A DNA stretch of 64,000 nucleotides from Galbula dea (Eukaryota > Chordata > Aves > Piciformes > Galbulidae), in the NCBI GenBank assembly GCA_013399015.1, contig VWZX01002400.1, positions 62,001 through 126,000 of the forward strand, in the 5' to 3' direction. The notes beneath the pieces were generated by a model, which had not been told where the DNA came from, did not search any database, and was given only the letters and a program-made list of their open reading frames with translations. Shown here one piece after another: positions 1-13,315 of this stretch. Each line of letters starts with the position of its first letter. The stretch's first letter is position 1. The position numbers were made by a program, and so were the translations under genes.

Positions 1-3000
1 TGCTCCAGATCAGATCTCATTCTGGATTTCACTGCCTCCTCTTCAAGCTTTCAATCTCAGCCTCTGTAGTCACTTTCAAGGCCACTAGCCCTGTGTTACC
101 ACCTTCCAGTTAGCATCAGATCTCCTGTTGCAGCCTTTACCTCCCAGCATTCACTTCTCAAAAAGCCTTTGTGTTTCCTAACACACTCTGCACCTCTGTA
201 AACATTCCCCAAAACTCTTCAGAGCTGCTCTTCAAATCCTGCCCTCAAACCTCCACTGCTGTGATGCCTTTCAGAGAACATAAAAGTGGGTTAAGTGGTG
301 CTGAAATCACTTGCTTTACAATCCCCATCAGTCCAGACTCTCTGGATTCAGCTCCTGCCTGTTGGTTTACATCTACCTTGTAAACACTGAGAAAGTGTCA
401 GCACATTTAGCATCTTTATGCTCAATAGTTTCTGAGCATGAGTGGGTTTCTGAGGCCCTACAATGACATCAATATACAGCTTCATCTTTAAAGCTTTCCT
501 CAGATTTCTAACAGCATTGGCACAGTCCTTGTATTTTGGGGGAAACCTCACTGAACTGCCTTGCTGCCAGTCCTTAAGCATTTTCAAGAGTGCAGGATTT
601 TAGTGTGCCAGCACAGCACAGCCTCACTGGGACAGTATTTGTACCTGATGTGAGATGACAAGCCTGCTCCAATCCTTGTTAACATTATTTATTCTCCTTA
701 CAACACACCCAGGAACAAAAGACAGGTATGTTCTAAATGAGAAGCTAAACCAGCTCCAGCCAGAATGCAGCTTCACAGACTACAACAGATCTGATAGCTG
801 ACAAATTCTGGCTGTGCTTGCCAAGCAGAGACACTTATTCAGCCTGTTATTCCAACTGCTGCCCTTGGCACTGCTACACACAACAGACTTCATGCCATCC
901 AAGCCTGGGACTTCAAACAAGGCTTCTTCTGCCCATCCTTCAACTCAATCAACAAGGAAGCCAACTGCCAAGAGGAAACCATTAGATAAAGTTGCTGTCA
1001 GTATATAATCTTTAGAGAAGAAAGTCTTTCCAGAGACCAGAAAAAGTGACTCAAGCAGATCTCCACTCTCAGAGTTTACCAAAAGTTCCAAATTAATCTC
1101 TATTATTTTGCATGACATGGAAAAACATTCACTCCCCAATTCTTCTCACATAACTTCTTGTTACTGGGAAGTTATGACATGCTCTAATAGTTTGCTGTAA
1201 GATTAAGTGCTTACATATAATTAAGATTAAAGGAACTATCATTCAAAAGGTGCCTGAAACTCTTTAGTTCCTATGTGGGGTGTTTTCCAACAACACAAAC
1301 ACAACAGGAAAGATTAATTACTTAGAACCTGGTATTTGCAGAGTAAATATTCTCATTACACTAAAATAACTGCAAGATAGAAAATGCCAAGTGTCCTTTT
1401 AGATGACGTTCTCTTCCTCACCTTGAGACATGTCAGATAACACTTCCCAAGTGGCTAGTTCCCATTTCTACATTAGTAGAGAGATACCCATGGACTGTTT
1501 GTCCTTCTGGGATCTCCACAGGGCATGGAAAGCACTCAGGATGTGGACAGATGCTCTCCTGAAATTGTCTTAGCACTAGGAACTAAAACTGTCTGTGTGA
1601 ATTTAACACTGAGCCTTTAAAAACTGATGACCCAGCAGGCCAAGCCAGCAGCTGTTTGGGAAGTGCATCTGCAGCCTGTCTCTGCCCTGGCTAAAGGACA
1701 CCAGAACTGGGTCCATTTCTTTACTAAACACCATTTGAAAGGCTTTATGATTTCATTAGGTTAGCTCATGGTGCCTGTTAAAAACAAGAACCTGATGATT
1801 AATCACATGCTATGGCAAAGCAGCTCCTCTCAGCACTGAAATGATGTCATTTTAAAGCAGCTCTTTGCCTTCTATCAGAACTAATCTCCTCTGGGGTGGC
1901 CAGATCAGGTCTATTCATGTTTTGAATTCAGAATGAATTGTAGGATACATGTCAGAAAGCAGTTATTACTTGCAGGATAGAAGTGTCTTGATGACTGGAA
2001 CAGCCCCAGTGGATTTAGAACCTGACAGACAGCAAGCAGAAGCACTTGCTGAGTTTACTCCAGCTATGGTTTCTCAGCCCTTCCCCAGCCCTCCAGCACA
2101 TTATCAGAAACTAGACACCTTTGTACCTAACAAATAAAATGCTGTCAGGTTTGGAAGACTGCAGCCCATCTGGATGGAACTCCATGGCAGACCAAAAAAC
2201 ATCCTGTGCATGAAGAATTTGATGTCAGGTTCTTCTCTAGGTAAGAGCTAATTCTCCAGTCCAGTTTGGTAAGAGTATCCTACCCCCCTGCCAGTTCTGA
2301 AAGGGAAATCAGAGATGAATGGTTGAGAATGATCAATATTGTAAAAGACATTTTAGATCAAGAACTCTTACTGAAATTCATGTGAGAGACTAATAGCTTT
2401 TGTCCTACACCTTGTAAAAGGTGACAGCTCTGAGTGACCTAGCATCAGGCTCAGTATTTTGCCCTCACTTCAGGAAATTAACATCAATTTCACTGCTAGC
2501 TCTAGTCACAATGCAGTTAATCTTTTGTCATCTAGCACTAGTATATGCCTGAAGAAGTTTTGAAAAGGTTTACAGTAATTCATAGAGACCAGGACAACAG
2601 TGTGGCAACATGATTCATAAAGACCAAAGTGAAATATTCCCAGAACTACAGATGTAGTTTGTGCAGACAATGTGGGAGGAGCATGCCAATGTAAAAACTG
2701 ATTTCAAACTTGCCAAATTTTCCATTACTGGGAATAAAAGGCTAAATTCTAAGACCTGGCTCCATTTTTCACATAACCTCTTTGCAATACTCTTCATCCT
2801 AAACACAATTTATAGCCTAAAACCTCACCCAGCTAAACTCTTCAATTACACAAGGCTCTCCAGCACCTGCAATTCCTCTGAGACTGCAGTTCTGTTGTGT
2901 TCAGTGGAACACTGAGGGGCTCAGCACCAGTGTGGGCTTCTACAGCTCCCATCCCTTCCTCTCTGCTGCTTCCTCCACTGACTTATTACCATCCCAACTG

Positions 3001-6000
3001 TAATGGAACTGAAGGAGGATAGGCCACTCACATGACAAGGTATCCTCCCAAATGAAACCATTAAGGTCTGACTGAAGATGCTGTGAAGCTAACAGTGGGA
3101 AGCACAGCTGAGATTTCAGCTGGTTTCTGTTGGTGTTTTTAGCCTGAACACAATCAGGAGTGATAGGAACAAAATACAAACCCAAACAACAACAATAACA
3201 AATCCCTGATGAGTTTGCAGAGCAAAATGTTGCAAGTAGTGCCTGCAGGACCTTTGTTCACTATCCCATAATAATCACTGTGTTTGTGGCTTTCTGCAGC
3301 TGTCCATCACATTGCCAACCTGCTGCAAGGACCTTGCAGACAGAACCGTCTGGCCTGCAGTGCTGACAGAGCCAGGTCACGGCTATCAGGCAGGGCATTC
3401 CACACGAGAGTGAAGTTTCCATCTCTTGTTTTGGCTGGTACTAAGGGCTCTTGTCTCTCCTGATATTTCAGACTGCTGACCTCATCCCTGCAAGAGTCTC
3501 TCAGGCTCCTGCAATACAGGAAGTGAATGTCCAGAGGACAAAACAATGACAGGAGAGATCTTTCAGTCTATTTACAAGGGCATTCCTTGCACGGTGATGA
3601 ATGTGAAGAATTCTCAAGGAGGTTAACAGGAACTGGTCAGCTCCTCCCTGCAGCACTGTCACACTAACACAAGGCCAGGGCTGTTCCTAATCCATCTGGT
3701 ATTTTGGAGACATCTCCCATGCCAAAATACCCTGGACTCCCCAGGAGCCCTCTTGCTCTTAGGAGACACCTTATCTCCCCCCTGCTCTACTGAGGCATCA
3801 CCTGCAGTGCTGGGGCCAGCTCTGGAGTCCTCAGCATAAGAAAGACATGGACCTGCTGGAGTGGGTCCAGAGGAGGCCACAAAAATAACCCAAGGGCTGG
3901 AACCCTCTGCTGTGAGGACAGGCTGAGAGAGTTGGGGTTGTTCAGCCTGGAGAAGAGAAGGCTCCAGGGAGACCTTACTGTAAGTACTTTCAAGTACTTA
4001 AAGGGAATGATAACAAACAGAGATCAGACATCTCATCAGCAGATGAGGAATATGTTTCTATCCCATAATCATGTCCTTTTCAGGTAGTTATTAGATTTTC
4101 AGTGACATTTAATAATCCAGAATGTCTAAGAACCAAGCACCTCTTTCCTGTTCAGCCAGACCTCAGACCAAATAATCTGCCAACAAAGTAAGTGAAAATT
4201 ACAAGGAGAATTTTTAGACATCAAGAAAATGCCCCAAGAGAAAACCTAACCCAGAGCAAGGCACACAGCTGACATCTGAATCAGAACTTCATCACTGGAG
4301 ATCATCAAAACTAGGGCTGACAACTCCCTGGCAAGGGCACCAGAACAGCAAATGCTGCAGGAAAAGCAACTGGCTCTGAGGAAACCAGAAGCATTTTCCA
4401 ACTCTGCCCAACAATGAATGAATCCATTCAGCATTTGCCTCCCCCTGACCATGCACATCTGTAGAGGGCTGTTCTTCCACACAAGAAATACTGTTCAAAG
4501 GGGCCAGCCTTCCTAATATTGACTCACTTAGACTGAATACTCTTTGCAAAACACCATTAGCCTTTGGAAGTGGATTTTTATTTCATAGGCATTAAATCAT
4601 AGGCGCATAAAAACCTCTCCTTCTCCCCTTTCATTAACACAGATATACTCTGCCACTGGGGCTAACCACAGAATATCAAGAGCCTTAACAAAGGTCCCAA
4701 TGTGCAAGACTGAAGCAGAGGTGATGCTCTCTTGGCCAAACATTTTCCTTGTCCAGTCAAAATTCTCAAGAGCTAAAGCCAACAATAGTGACAATTTTAA
4801 ATGCTGCAAGCAACCAAGGAGGAAGTGAAAGCAGAAGAGTACATTTGTCCAGCAGCAGCAAAGGAGCTGCTCAGCCAGCACTTCTCAATCTGGACACAGC
4901 TCTGAGGACATGAAAGATGAATTACAATACTTGAGGACTTCTGTACTGCTGGCACTTCAGTGCTAGTCATCCCTCATACTAACACTAACATGTCCCATAT
5001 CATCTCTAAACCAATCCTTTTCTGGATACAGCACATTTACAAGCTTTTTGGTTTTCCCAGAAGAGCTCCAGGAAGCATTTCAATACACAGTGCTTCCCAT
5101 CACAATGAAAACTTCTACCCAGCAGTAAAATGGGAGCCTGGATCCTTTGACCTCTCAGTATACACCTGAACAGGGAGGGATGATCTAATGATTGAAGTCC
5201 CCCCTGGCAGTCTTCACTGAAAGCTCCAGAAGATAGAGACTTCCAAAAGTGAAAATATCAGTGACATTGCTTTGTCCCCTAATTGGCCTTTTCACCTGAG
5301 AGGCCAATGAACAGCCATGAGAAAAGAAACATCACCTTAGAAGGAAATGTCTCCTAGACCTCCATCTGTCCAGATCATAGCTGAGGCACAACAGCAGAGC
5401 AGTTCTTTGAAGAATGGAGGTGGAGTATGGGAATCAGGATGGATTTACACAACGGTGCCCAAGAGACTTCCATTCTGTCAGGACTGAGCATTTCAGTCTC
5501 CATGCTCTTCTATCAAGCAGAAGACACTGCATTTCCATTTGCATAAACCCCTTTTTGATTTCTTTCTTGCCATCATCATAAGCTTTACATTCAAGATCAA
5601 GCTTCACAGGAAAAAGGTTGCAGCTGTGACAATCTGTGACCCTGGCGAGACACAACACTCGTCATCTCATGTGGAAGCTGCTCAGATAGACCTGTGACTA
5701 ACAAAACCAGCCTCTGGAAAGGAAGACAGAGTGTAAGATGAGATCCAGTCTGGTCTAATTATCAGAGGAAATTTCACATGCTAACAGTCTGAAGGAACCC
5801 ATCCTTGAGATGATTCCAATCTCAAAACTACGGTTTTATACCGCCGCCTGCCTCCAAAGCCTGGCCACTAGGGCTCTGTGCTCATCAAGATACACTGCAC
5901 ACTCCCCACTAGAACCTGAACCTACATCCCCTCTGGGGAACACTCTGCTTGGCCTCCAGATTTCACTCCTTTGGTGGAAGGGTTTTATCTAACCTTGGCA

Positions 6001-8292
6001 TATTGTGCCTACTCCATCTGATCATCACAGCCTGTTATCAATTATTAATGGTGATCAATAATTCAAGCTGTGCCTGCCATTGTAAACCAGCTGCCTGAGA
6101 AGGCAACAGGAAAATGGAACAGGTAACTTTCACAAGCCTCATTGAAAGACAACTTGCTAGTGACTTCAAGTTTCTTTTTGGCTGTCTAAGGCAAAGCATA
6201 AAATGGAAGAGTAGTGCCAACCAGGTCCTGCATTCCACATGGAGACTACATGAAATTCCCAAAGGTACTGATAAGCACAGAAGGCAGGAAAGAAAGGCAA
6301 TCTCACAGCAGAAGGAATGGAAACTGCCACCTCTAGCTAAAATTCTCATTCCAAATGTTAAGGGAGAAAAGAATAAACCTACTTTAGTGTTGCAGGGAAA
6401 ATGTGCCACTGCCAAGGGCAGAAAGGCAGTGCCATCACCAGAGAGGATCAAAACTTGCTGAGTGCCATATTTGACCTATTGGATAGCCATGACATAACCA
6501 AAAGGAGACCAATTCAAGTTGAGTAAAAGGAAAAACTGAAACACCTTGATGACAGACAAAAAAACCACAAAGCACAACCTCCCCAAATTCTAAACAATAA
6601 CTAGCAACCACACAGCATTTCCCAATGTTATTTGAGACAAGTGCAAAGATTCCCAACAATTATTCTCATTTAGTCTTTCCTTCCTAAGGCATGTCAAGAT
6701 TTTGGAGATAAGACATAAAAATGAGCTACAGTCTGTATCTGTTTACAGTAATTTCATCCTCAGCTCGAGGTCTGAAACAGTTCCCTCTCCCTGTGCCCAT
6801 GTCACCTGGTTCATTAGGGCTGACTGCCATTGTTAACAGCTTCTAGCTCAACTGCAGCTCAGCAGCTCTTGAGTTAGCTGGAGAAATGGTGGTACTTTAA
6901 CATCAGAGCTAAGCATAGCAACCAGCAGGGCTAAATAAATAATGAAGCCTGGTATTCTAACAGGCAATATAAATACACTCCCAGTGAATTGCATGGCTCC
7001 AAAGGTCAGTCAACTTGTTTGCTCTGTTTCCAAGAATTTGTAAATCTCAACATGATGTTTAAACACAGGCATACACAAACATCAAAGTTCAATGCTGACA
7101 CACTTTACACCTCTAAGTCGTATGCCAGAAGAGCTCCATACCACACACACAAACTGCAATGCATGTGTAAGGAAGTGACACAACACTCTCCCAAACTAAA
7201 TGCAAATGTTCCTTTAAATATCCTCTCATTTTGTATTTTTATTCTTCTTTATTCTCTATTTACTCCCATTCATCCTCTCTCACATGGAGAATTATCTATG
7301 CAGAGTATTCATCTATTCAGTAGAATGCAGAAGAATCTATTCATTACCCATAAAAGGGGAATGAAGCTTTAAATCTCAAGCCTGGGTGCCGTATTCCTGA
7401 TTGATTCACACACATGGAGACACCTGTACTTCTGAAAATCCAACCTACCCAGAGAGAGCATCAGTTCCTGAGCTGGGGGATGGCCACAGCAGCTACCGTG
7501 GCATTTCTAGGCTGTTGTGCAGACAGACCAGCGTCAGCCTCCCTTCCTTTCCCTCCTACCCAAAGGAAACGTGCAAACAGCCTCACAGCTCCTCCTCATG
7601 TTGTACTTTCCTTTCTTGCTGGGTTCTCATTCCTCTCACCTTTGAGCAGCTCTGGGCTGGCCAAAAGCAAGATAAGAAAGCACAAGGAATGAATTTGGCC
7701 AATGGAACCCCATCGGGGTGAAGCTGACCTCTTCTCCTCGCCTTCCCTAGAGAAGGCATCAGGAGTGAGAGGCAGAGCCCTCCTGCACACAGCACTTGCC
7801 CCTTTCCGAGCCTCGCCCCTCGCCCCTGAGCTGCCCCTGGGGATGTGCCAGAGCCGGCAGGCAGCTGCCCCCTCTTTGCTGGGACACAGCAACCAGCACT
7901 GCCAGGGAGCAGCCTCGGGAACAGGGATACAAGGGAGCACCAGCTTCGCCCATAGGAATCCCTCAGCTCTCCTTTTCCTGCCACAGGAAAGCTAGGCTGG
8001 AGCGACCACCTTTCCGTCAGCAGGGAAGCCCCGAGGGGTCCTTTCCTCACAGTCACATTTTCTTGGATGAGATGGGGACAGACAGGACGCAGGGAAGGGG
8101 GAGTGGGCAACTTCTGACATGCGAGTCACTGCCCGGGCTCAGCACGCCAGCCTTTGGCAAAAGGAGCGCCCCTTCTCCTCTCCCCTTGCCAAAGTGACCC
8201 CCATCAATCCCACCTAGAGGCGAGGGAAAAGGCTTTGAAGTGCCGAGTCGGAGGAGTCTCCAGAGGAGCAGCAGGTGGGAGCTTCATTCCCC
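1..8292 (-). other. DHRS3: Probable intron 1 of DHRS3 (non-coding)
   Basis: This stretch lies downstream, on the minus strand, of the DHRS3 first coding exon, so it should be the 5' part of its first intron. No open frame here resembles a known protein. The longest overlapping frames (for example 6038-6451 minus and 6114-6461 plus) lie opposite each other and show no family signature. One CR1 fragment is seen at about 3795-4010. From about 7700 to 8290 the sequence becomes GC-richer, as expected next to a promoter-proximal exon. That the region is intron rather than intergenic is inferred from the single exon seen. Confidence 0.6.
3795..4010 (+). mobile_element. CR1 LINE fragment
   Basis: The sequence matches the familiar part of CR1 ORF2 that reads 'ERLRELGLFSLEKRRL'-like in plus frames (gaggacaggctgagagagtt, then ggagaagagaaggctcc). 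The same motif recurs in the fuller CR1 at 13474-14156. It is truncated at both ends and diverged. Confidence 0.75.
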
Positions 8293-8293
8293 N
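8293..8293. other. Single N inside or next to DHRS3 exon 1
   Basis: One undetermined base lies exactly where the DHRS3 reading frame stops matching the family. Before it the frame reads ...GGGRGIGRHL. The family then continues with an 'AREFAERGARK'-type segment, but here the sequence after the N reads as unrelated. The N therefore probably stands for missing GC-rich sequence (end of exon 1 plus donor site) rather than one base. Confidence 0.6.
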
Positions 8294-8455
8294 CAGGTGG
8301 CGACCGATGCCTCTGCCCCCGCCGGTGACCAGCACGTTCTCCCCGGACAGGTCTCGGAGCTTGGGTGGCAGCACCGTGCACACTGCAGCTTTCACCACCA
8401 AATAAACCATCTGCACGGGGAAAAGCAACAAAGCGCCCAGCCACTTCCAAATCAT
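8294..8455 (-). CDS. DHRS3: DHRS3 (short-chain dehydrogenase/reductase 3), first coding exon, partial
   Basis: The minus strand from ATG at 8455 encodes 54 residues that closely match the N-terminus of vertebrate DHRS3 as I know it. There is a hydrophobic membrane anchor (about residues 5-30, LGALLLFPVQMVYLVVKA). It is followed by LRDLSGENVLVTGGGRGIGR, which contains the Rossmann-fold NAD(P)-binding motif TGGGRGIG at about residues 44-51. DHRS3 is an ER and lipid-droplet membrane enzyme that reduces all-trans-retinal to retinol using NADPH, and is induced by retinoic acid (family knowledge). The frame is cut by an N at 8293, so the rest of this exon and all later exons, including the catalytic YxxxK, are not in the window. 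Transcription runs away from the gene array to the right. Confidence 0.93.
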
Positions 8456-9269
8456 CCTCTTGCTCCAGGTAAGTCAGGAAGGCAAACCAAAATTCTCTTC
8501 CAACCCTTCACAAAACCAAGTTAACAGAGAAAGAAAACCAATACCCTTCATACACCCCAAAATGGGGGACAAGGCTTCAACCCCCCTTCCAAAATTTGGG
8601 GGTGCAAGATTCTTGGACTGGAAAAATCCTTCTCTCTCCCTAAACAAAAATAAATCAAATTGGTGTAGGAGTAAAGCAGTGCAGGAGACCAAGTCACTCC
8701 TCTGTTTCTTGCTCGATGTCCTCTGGGATTGTCACATGCAGGTAAAACGGTTTCCTTGCTTTTGAACTGGAAGGCAGTTTGTTAAATTAAGAGAGAAAGA
8801 GAGAAAAAGGTAAAATTAAAAGTAACCACACATCCTTCTGCTTCCAACACCGATACAAAAATCCAGTATCCAAATGGAAGGGTTTTAGACTTGGAAAAAT
8901 AAAATAAAGCAGCCTATGTCTCCAAATTTCAGCCTGCAGTGCCTTCCAGGCAGCTCATTGCTATTCTTAGACTCAGGAAATTGCTTAAATAAGACAGAAT
9001 TGCCAGGACCTTCTTTTTAAGAAAGGCTCTATTCAGGGCAAGGTTGTTGTTTTTGTTTTAGTATCTATAAATATCTATAGGCGTCCTCTCCTGAGCCGGC
9101 TGCAGAGGTTGAACAGATCATCGCCTCTCTCTGCCCCCTCTCCTGCTTTTCTCACTTGAAGTCTCTGTGATCACAGAGCAGGAATTACGCCGCACACTAT
9201 TTCAGCTGTGGCTCTTACTCATTTCTCTCTATTGCTCTCTCTGCCTATCACAGCCGCGGCGCTGGGGAG

Positions 9270-9277
9270 TTTTTATA
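9270..9277 (-). promoter_or_regulatory. Candidate TATA box for DHRS3
   Basis: On the minus strand the sequence reads GGGGTATAAAAACTCCCC, a TATAAAA element with GC-rich flanks. A start site about 25-30 bp downstream would fall near 9240-9245, some 790 bp before the DHRS3 ATG. That implies a long 5' UTR or an intron in it. No competing TATA element with such flanks was seen closer to the ATG. Assignment to DHRS3 is inferred from orientation and position. Confidence 0.45.
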
Positions 9278-9474
9278 CCCCATTAAGCCTGATTGACAGT
9301 TAAAGTGTTGGGGAGATTTCACTACTGTTTCTGTGAGTGGCTGGCTCCGCTCTCCCCTCCCCCAGAGCTCGCCCGGAGCCGCTGCCGCACTCCGGCTCAC
9401 CCGAGCTGAGCCTGCGCTGCCCACGACCTGCCGCGGGCGAGCTGGGGCTTGTGCCTGCCACCCACGGGGGGCTG

Positions 9475-9690
9475 TTGCCTGCCTGCCTGCAAGCCAGCCA
9501 GCCTGCCTGCCTGCCACAGTGGGCTTGCTGCCTTGCCTGCCAGCCACGGTGCGCTTGCTGCCTGCCTGCCTGCTTGCCATGCTGGGCTTGCTGCCTTGCC
9601 TGCCAGCCACGGTGGGCTCGGGCTTCTGCCAGCCTTCTTGCTCGCCACGTGGGCTTCTGCCTGCCTGCCTGCTTGCCACGATGGACTTGC
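9475..9690. repeat. GC-rich minisatellite upstream of DHRS3
   Basis: An imperfect tandem array with a unit of about 30-36 bp built on gggcttgctgcc, ttgcctgccagccacggt and cctgcctgcctgcttgcca. Two alternating unit types give a higher-order period of about 62 bp. It lacks stops in several frames, which creates long spurious open frames on both strands (9300-10001 minus, 9333-9827 plus). It lies about 200 bp upstream of the candidate TATA box, so it may be part of the promoter region. Confidence 0.8.
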
Positions 9691-9699
9691 TTGCAGCTG

Positions 9700-12600
9700 G
9701 AACTGCAGCGCACGCTGAGCCAGGCAGGCAACCCCTGCCTCCTCTTTATCGTCTCCACCCCAGAAGGAAGGTGCTGTGGTGTGCCCTGAGCCCAGGAAGA
9801 AGCAGTTCCAGGAACAGTCAGGGCTAAGGCTGAGTTCAAGGGAGGCATCTCTGCCTCACGGAGCTCTAGCAGGGAACTGCTTGCCCAAGATAAGCTGCTG
9901 TGGATGGGAAAAGTTCTGTCAGCCCTAGAGTGACAGGCTGAATCCAGCCTGGGCTGAAAAGCATCAGAATCCATTACCATTGGACCATGTTTTATGGACA
10001 ATATGATAATTCACTGATTTTGCAAGCTGGAAGACACTTGCACTGCTGCACTGGTGATTTAGTAGCAGGGCAATCAAACTTCAGGCTCTGGATGAAGGAG
10101 GGGGGACCTTAACAACAAAGGTGGGGGGGTAGTATGCCTCTATTTTTCCAATACTTTTGTGCCTCTCCTTTACCAAGACTTTTTTTGCCCTCTTATGAGG
10201 GTATAGTTGCAACACCAGAAAGTCTCCATAGCACTTGAAACTATGTTGTAACAGGAGAAAGGGCAAAGTGTATTGCAACCAGGTCCCTGGCTGGGTTGTT
10301 CGCACTGTTAAGCATTAGGTAGGTAAATTAGGTTTTCAGTCATACAGATTAAGCATTTCTGAGGGGGATCTAAGCACACACTGGAACTGAGAGCTGTTCA
10401 TGCAGTTAGTAGTTATGGCAGCACCAGAAATAACCTAAGATGCAAACCTTTGAGGGTGTCAAAAGATGGTCGAGGGTGCCAAACCTCACGTTGTTGTCTT
10501 CGCAGCTGAGCTGGAAAGATCTTCGCCTTTATGACTGTATATACCATTAAGAAGGTGCCCAGATGAACCCAATCCCACGTTAACGCAGGAGCTCTGGATC
10601 TATATCCACTATCCTGGGCAGCCATCTAGTGGTAAACACTAGGATTACTGAGAAATCACAAATTGGAAAGGTTCTCTAACTTCTTTACATCTCTAGTTAA
10701 CTAAAACAGCACTGCAATGGAAGTGGATGAGTCTAAGCATCTCCACACAAGTACCCAAGTTCTATTACACAAGCAATACAGGTGAGTTAGGAAGCTGAAT
10801 CCTTTGAAAATCAAATCAAGTTTATGCTTTGGAATCAAAAGGTGCTGTTGCAAGTGGCCATAGGGTAACCAAGTCTTCAGGGGTTATCTGTTTGCAAAAA
10901 GAACAAGAAATGAGTTTCTGGTGGTGCCACCCACATTTAAAACCTCTATCACATGTAGGTTTTTCTGACACAAGATATGAACAATGTCTAAAGCCTTGAA
11001 TTTCAGCTCTGTTAAAAGTTCTACAAAACACTGCACCAAAAACAAAGAAAATAAACTTTGGTGACAAACCTGCAGAGTCCTTACCTTTAAATGCCAGGTT
11101 ACCTCATATGAAAAGAGCCATATGGCTGTCCCTGCATCATCAGAAAGTGTCAGGAGAGAGGCTTTTGGAGAGCAGAAGTTGAAGCATTCTAACCAGAACC
11201 TGTAAGTCTGTACTTCCTGTCAGAATGAAGTGGTATTCTCTAACTTAGCTGCATCTGAAATAACCAGAGCTCAGAAATTTTCCAGTGCTGCTTGGCAGCA
11301 TTTAGCACCTCTGTGTGTTTTTACAGTAATACCTTTAGAAATGGAGCTAGGAGAGGCACCTGGCATCACACTTTTCCCCTTAGTCCAAAAACTCTGAAGG
11401 GGAGAGAGAAATTACACAGAGAGCCTAGTGTCTGGTTTAAAGAAGAATGACTCAAGTGTCTGGGCTGGTAACAAATCTAACAACCTCCTGGTGTGGAAAT
11501 AAGGAGCAGCTTTAAAAATGAAAGGGTATGAAGTTCATCAAGGTAAATTTGATTTTTTAGTTTCCAAGTTCAGTCTCTTTACACATAAACCATCAAAGAC
11601 ACATTTAAAATAGAAAAGTCATCAGCATTACATAGTTAACCTGTTCAGAACACAAACAAAACTATTCATTTAAAACATCTGCAGGTCCTTGAAAGCCAGT
11701 GGGAATGGAATAATCTTGTGAACACTGATTTCATTTCTCTGATTCCAGCTTGAAGGGTATTCTCAAATGTATTGGAAGTTGGTTTTTTACTCATTCCTTC
11801 TGATGTTGGCTTAATGATCTATCTGCAAAGTTGCTACTGGAATTGGAGAGGGAGCAGAAAGACAATTGTAGATATTTAAAATCTTCCTAAGCTGCTCTTC
11901 ATGTTACATGGAAGTATGAACTCTTGTACTTCTTTCCTGCTTTACTTTAGATTTATCTTGAAGCAGTGCAACCCAGTAGTTACTGCATTGTACAACTGTA
12001 CAAAAGCAAGAAGCAAAAGCACACTTACAGTAAAGCAGAACTCACTGCATCTTGCCTGGAAAAAAATATGCTGAGAAATACATGCAAGTTATTTGAAAAT
12101 TCACCTAACACAACCAAAAAGTCCAAGAGCTTTCAGTTCAGCATGTACTGTATAGAGCACTGAGAACAGCTGAGCTTTGTCCCTTTCAAGGGCAGTTCCA
12201 CTCTGAAAAGTGGCAAAAGAGTAATATTCTGGGATTCAGCTGACTGTTCTACAGTGACCCTTGTGCTCTTTTTTTGCAAGAGGTCTTTTCCCATACTGGC
12301 ACCTTCACAAACCCAGGTGCTTTTGTTCAAATAGTTCATCTCTGGTAGTGAAATCCCCTGAGCTATACCTTCAAGAGCTCTGATTACCTAAACTGCTTCC
12401 AGTAGATGTCTACAGGTGCCCACAGACGCTTAGTACATACCTTTGTTGATGGTAATAAGGATCTGTCACATCACAGCAGTTGCTCTTCAGTGTAAAAGCT
12501 GTCCCCCAGTGACTCCCTTCCAGTGCCCTGGAGCAGTCAACCAGCAGGCCTGTTGATTTGATAAAACTGCATCAGTTGCTAATGCCATCACTTAGCTGCA

Positions 12601-13315
12601 GAATTAATTGTGCCTCTTGGTCCTGATGGTGCACCTATGTACTGACAGAATTCTGAATCTGTTCACAGAGTCTTTGCAGCCAAGTTCCTAGCAGACTTGG
12701 AAGTCTGTTTGTGCAAATGAAGTAGTTAAACTGTAAGAACTTCTGAAAGTGAAAGGAGCTGGAAATTAGAAGTATGCTCAAGGCATGTCTGAAAGCCATG
12801 CAGGCTAACAAGTCTGAGTCTTCAACTTAAAACCCCCACCCAAATATATACAGTGCATTGGTAAGCAGATGTGAAAAAAATGGGAACACAGAGCAGCACT
12901 GTTACAGCATGGAAAGTCTCTGTTACCAGGGTGTCAGGTAATACCAGTTTTTTACATCAGTGCAGGGTTCCTGACCATGGACAATCTATCATGATCACAG
13001 ATTACAGCTAAACCTCCTTTAAAAAAGGGAAAGCTTTTGCCAAGCTGATCTGGTTTTTGTTACATGAAGTACTGCTGTCAGATTTGGATAAATCAAGAGC
13101 TAATTTTTTGTGCTTCTTGATTTCTTTCTTCCCTTGAGTTCACATTTTCCATTTGAAATGATTCCCAGTGGTTCTATGATTTTACACTGTCCTTCTACAT
13201 GTTATTAAGAGTCTGATATTGTTGCCCTGTAAGTGGAGTTTTGCCACGAGCTAAGCTCAAAGGGATCAGGTTTCTGTTTAACTTCCAGCCTTGACAGCAC
13301 ACAGTCTGTGTCCAG
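9700..13315. other. Intergenic, no gene recognised
   Basis: About 3.6 kb between the DHRS3 promoter region and the next repeat. Only short open frames without family resemblance were found. No clear exon with splice sites, RNA gene or intact mobile element was seen. Confidence 0.55.

Noticed and set aside
6038..6461. Opposed frames of 137 (minus) and 115 (plus) codons in the presumed DHRS3 intron
   Set aside because: They overlap each other, show no known motif and have no convincing splice context or promoter.
7583..8197. Open frames of 114-175 codons on both strands near DHRS3 exon 1
   Set aside because: GC-rich region where stops are rare; no domain, no conserved motif, and overlap on both strands.
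9475..9690. Tandem repeats considered as a CRISPR array
   Set aside because: The units are contiguous and imperfect, without unique spacers, and the genome is a bird's.
9300..10001. Long minus-strand open frame (233 codons) and overlapping frames on both strands
   Set aside because: Its length comes from a stop-free GC-rich minisatellite, the protein is low-complexity, and frames on both strands are open at once. No family resemblance.
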